A stretch of DNA of 64,000 nt, taken from Hanstruepera flava. Its GTDB lineage: Bacteria; Bacteroidota; Bacteroidia; Flavobacteriales; Flavobacteriaceae. This document shows, in pieces, positions 63,895 through 64,000 of the stretch. Below the pieces are notes generated by a model. It had not been told where the DNA came from and made no database searches. It was given only the letters and a program-made list of their open reading frames with translations. Location of the stretch: assembly GCF_023634025.1 (NCBI RefSeq), contig NZ_JALJCW010000001.1:186001-250000 (forward strand), written 5' to 3'. The position numbers and the translations under genes were made by a program. Positions within the stretch are counted from its first letter, which is position 1; every line of letters starts with the position of its first letter.

Positions 63895-64000
63895 TTATTG
63901 TCCACTACACTTATCACATATACCTTTTACCACCAAGTTTACATTTTCTGCTACAAAACCTTCAGGAACTTTGATTTGTGGTATTTTATGTTCTGTTAAG
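63895..64000 (-). CDS. Fur-family regulator (C-terminal end only)
   Basis: Translation of the minus strand from the window edge gives LTEHKIPQIKVPEGFVAENV, then NLVVKGICDKCSGQ and stop. The LPEGF-like segment, the VKG-C-x2-C ending and the position fit the C-terminal, zinc-binding end of a Fur/Zur/PerR protein. The DNA-binding domain lies outside the window. It is oriented toward the Zn/Cd ATPase gene and could control the metal genes. Confidence 0.8.
   Translation of the reverse strand, partial: LTEHKIPQIKVPEGFVAENVNLVVKGICDKCSGQ

Overview
The window is a low-GC chromosomal segment of a member of the Bacteroidota, most likely a marine Flavobacteriaceae. The reasons are a gliding-motility gene (gldG) beside dnaN, a type IX secretion sorting tail, GLPGLI, HYC_CC_PP and DUF6266 family proteins, TAnnTTTG promoter boxes and a large beta-glucan utilization locus. 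No rRNA, tRNA, CRISPR array or intact insertion sequence was seen.

Layout. 1-2850: end of gldG, then dnaN and its terminator. 2900-9120 (minus strand): an RND efflux operon (TolC, adaptor, pump, PII-like protein, DUF2892 protein) with a candidate operator in front. 9137-10766: DUF4870 protein and a LacI regulator. 10800-30721 (minus strand): a laminarin-type (beta-1,3/1,6-glucan) locus with GH16, two GH17, GH30, a GH149-type phosphorylase, a GPH symporter, two proteins carrying glycan-binding-like modules, a beta-propeller/Y_Y_Y/LuxR-type regulator, and a large protein that looks like a TIM-barrel glycosidase joined to an outer-membrane beta-barrel. SusC and SusD are absent from the locus. 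The likely flow is surface cleavage (GH16, GH17, GH30), outer-membrane passage (perhaps through the barrel fusion), inner-membrane uptake (GPH symporter), then cytosolic GH17 and phosphorolysis to glucose-1-phosphate.

30867-39132: a class III nucleotide cyclase/TPR protein diverges from a sigma-54 activator that carries a cyclic-nucleotide-binding domain. Directly downstream lie three tandem palindromes, a good -24/-12 promoter, an OsmC protein and pyruvate:ferredoxin oxidoreductase, so the segment reads as one regulatory circuit. 39160-41780: a DUF5916 fragment and a Zrg-like (zinc) ABC transporter. 41798-46457: a decayed gene, a MarR regulator with divergent promoters and a palindromic operator, a GLPGLI protein and two secreted alpha/beta hydrolases.

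46690-51060 is an accessory, repeat-rich stretch: DUF6266 genes, a duplicated gene end, an 11-nt phased repeat, a 24-nt perfect palindrome, a possible bistable RNA, an HNH-like protein and about 800 nt of structured noncoding DNA. 51096-64000 is a minus-strand metal-resistance block: HMA lipoprotein, CusB, DUF305, CopA, TolC, CusA, HYC_CC_PP protein, Zn/Cd ATPase and the end of a Fur-family regulator.
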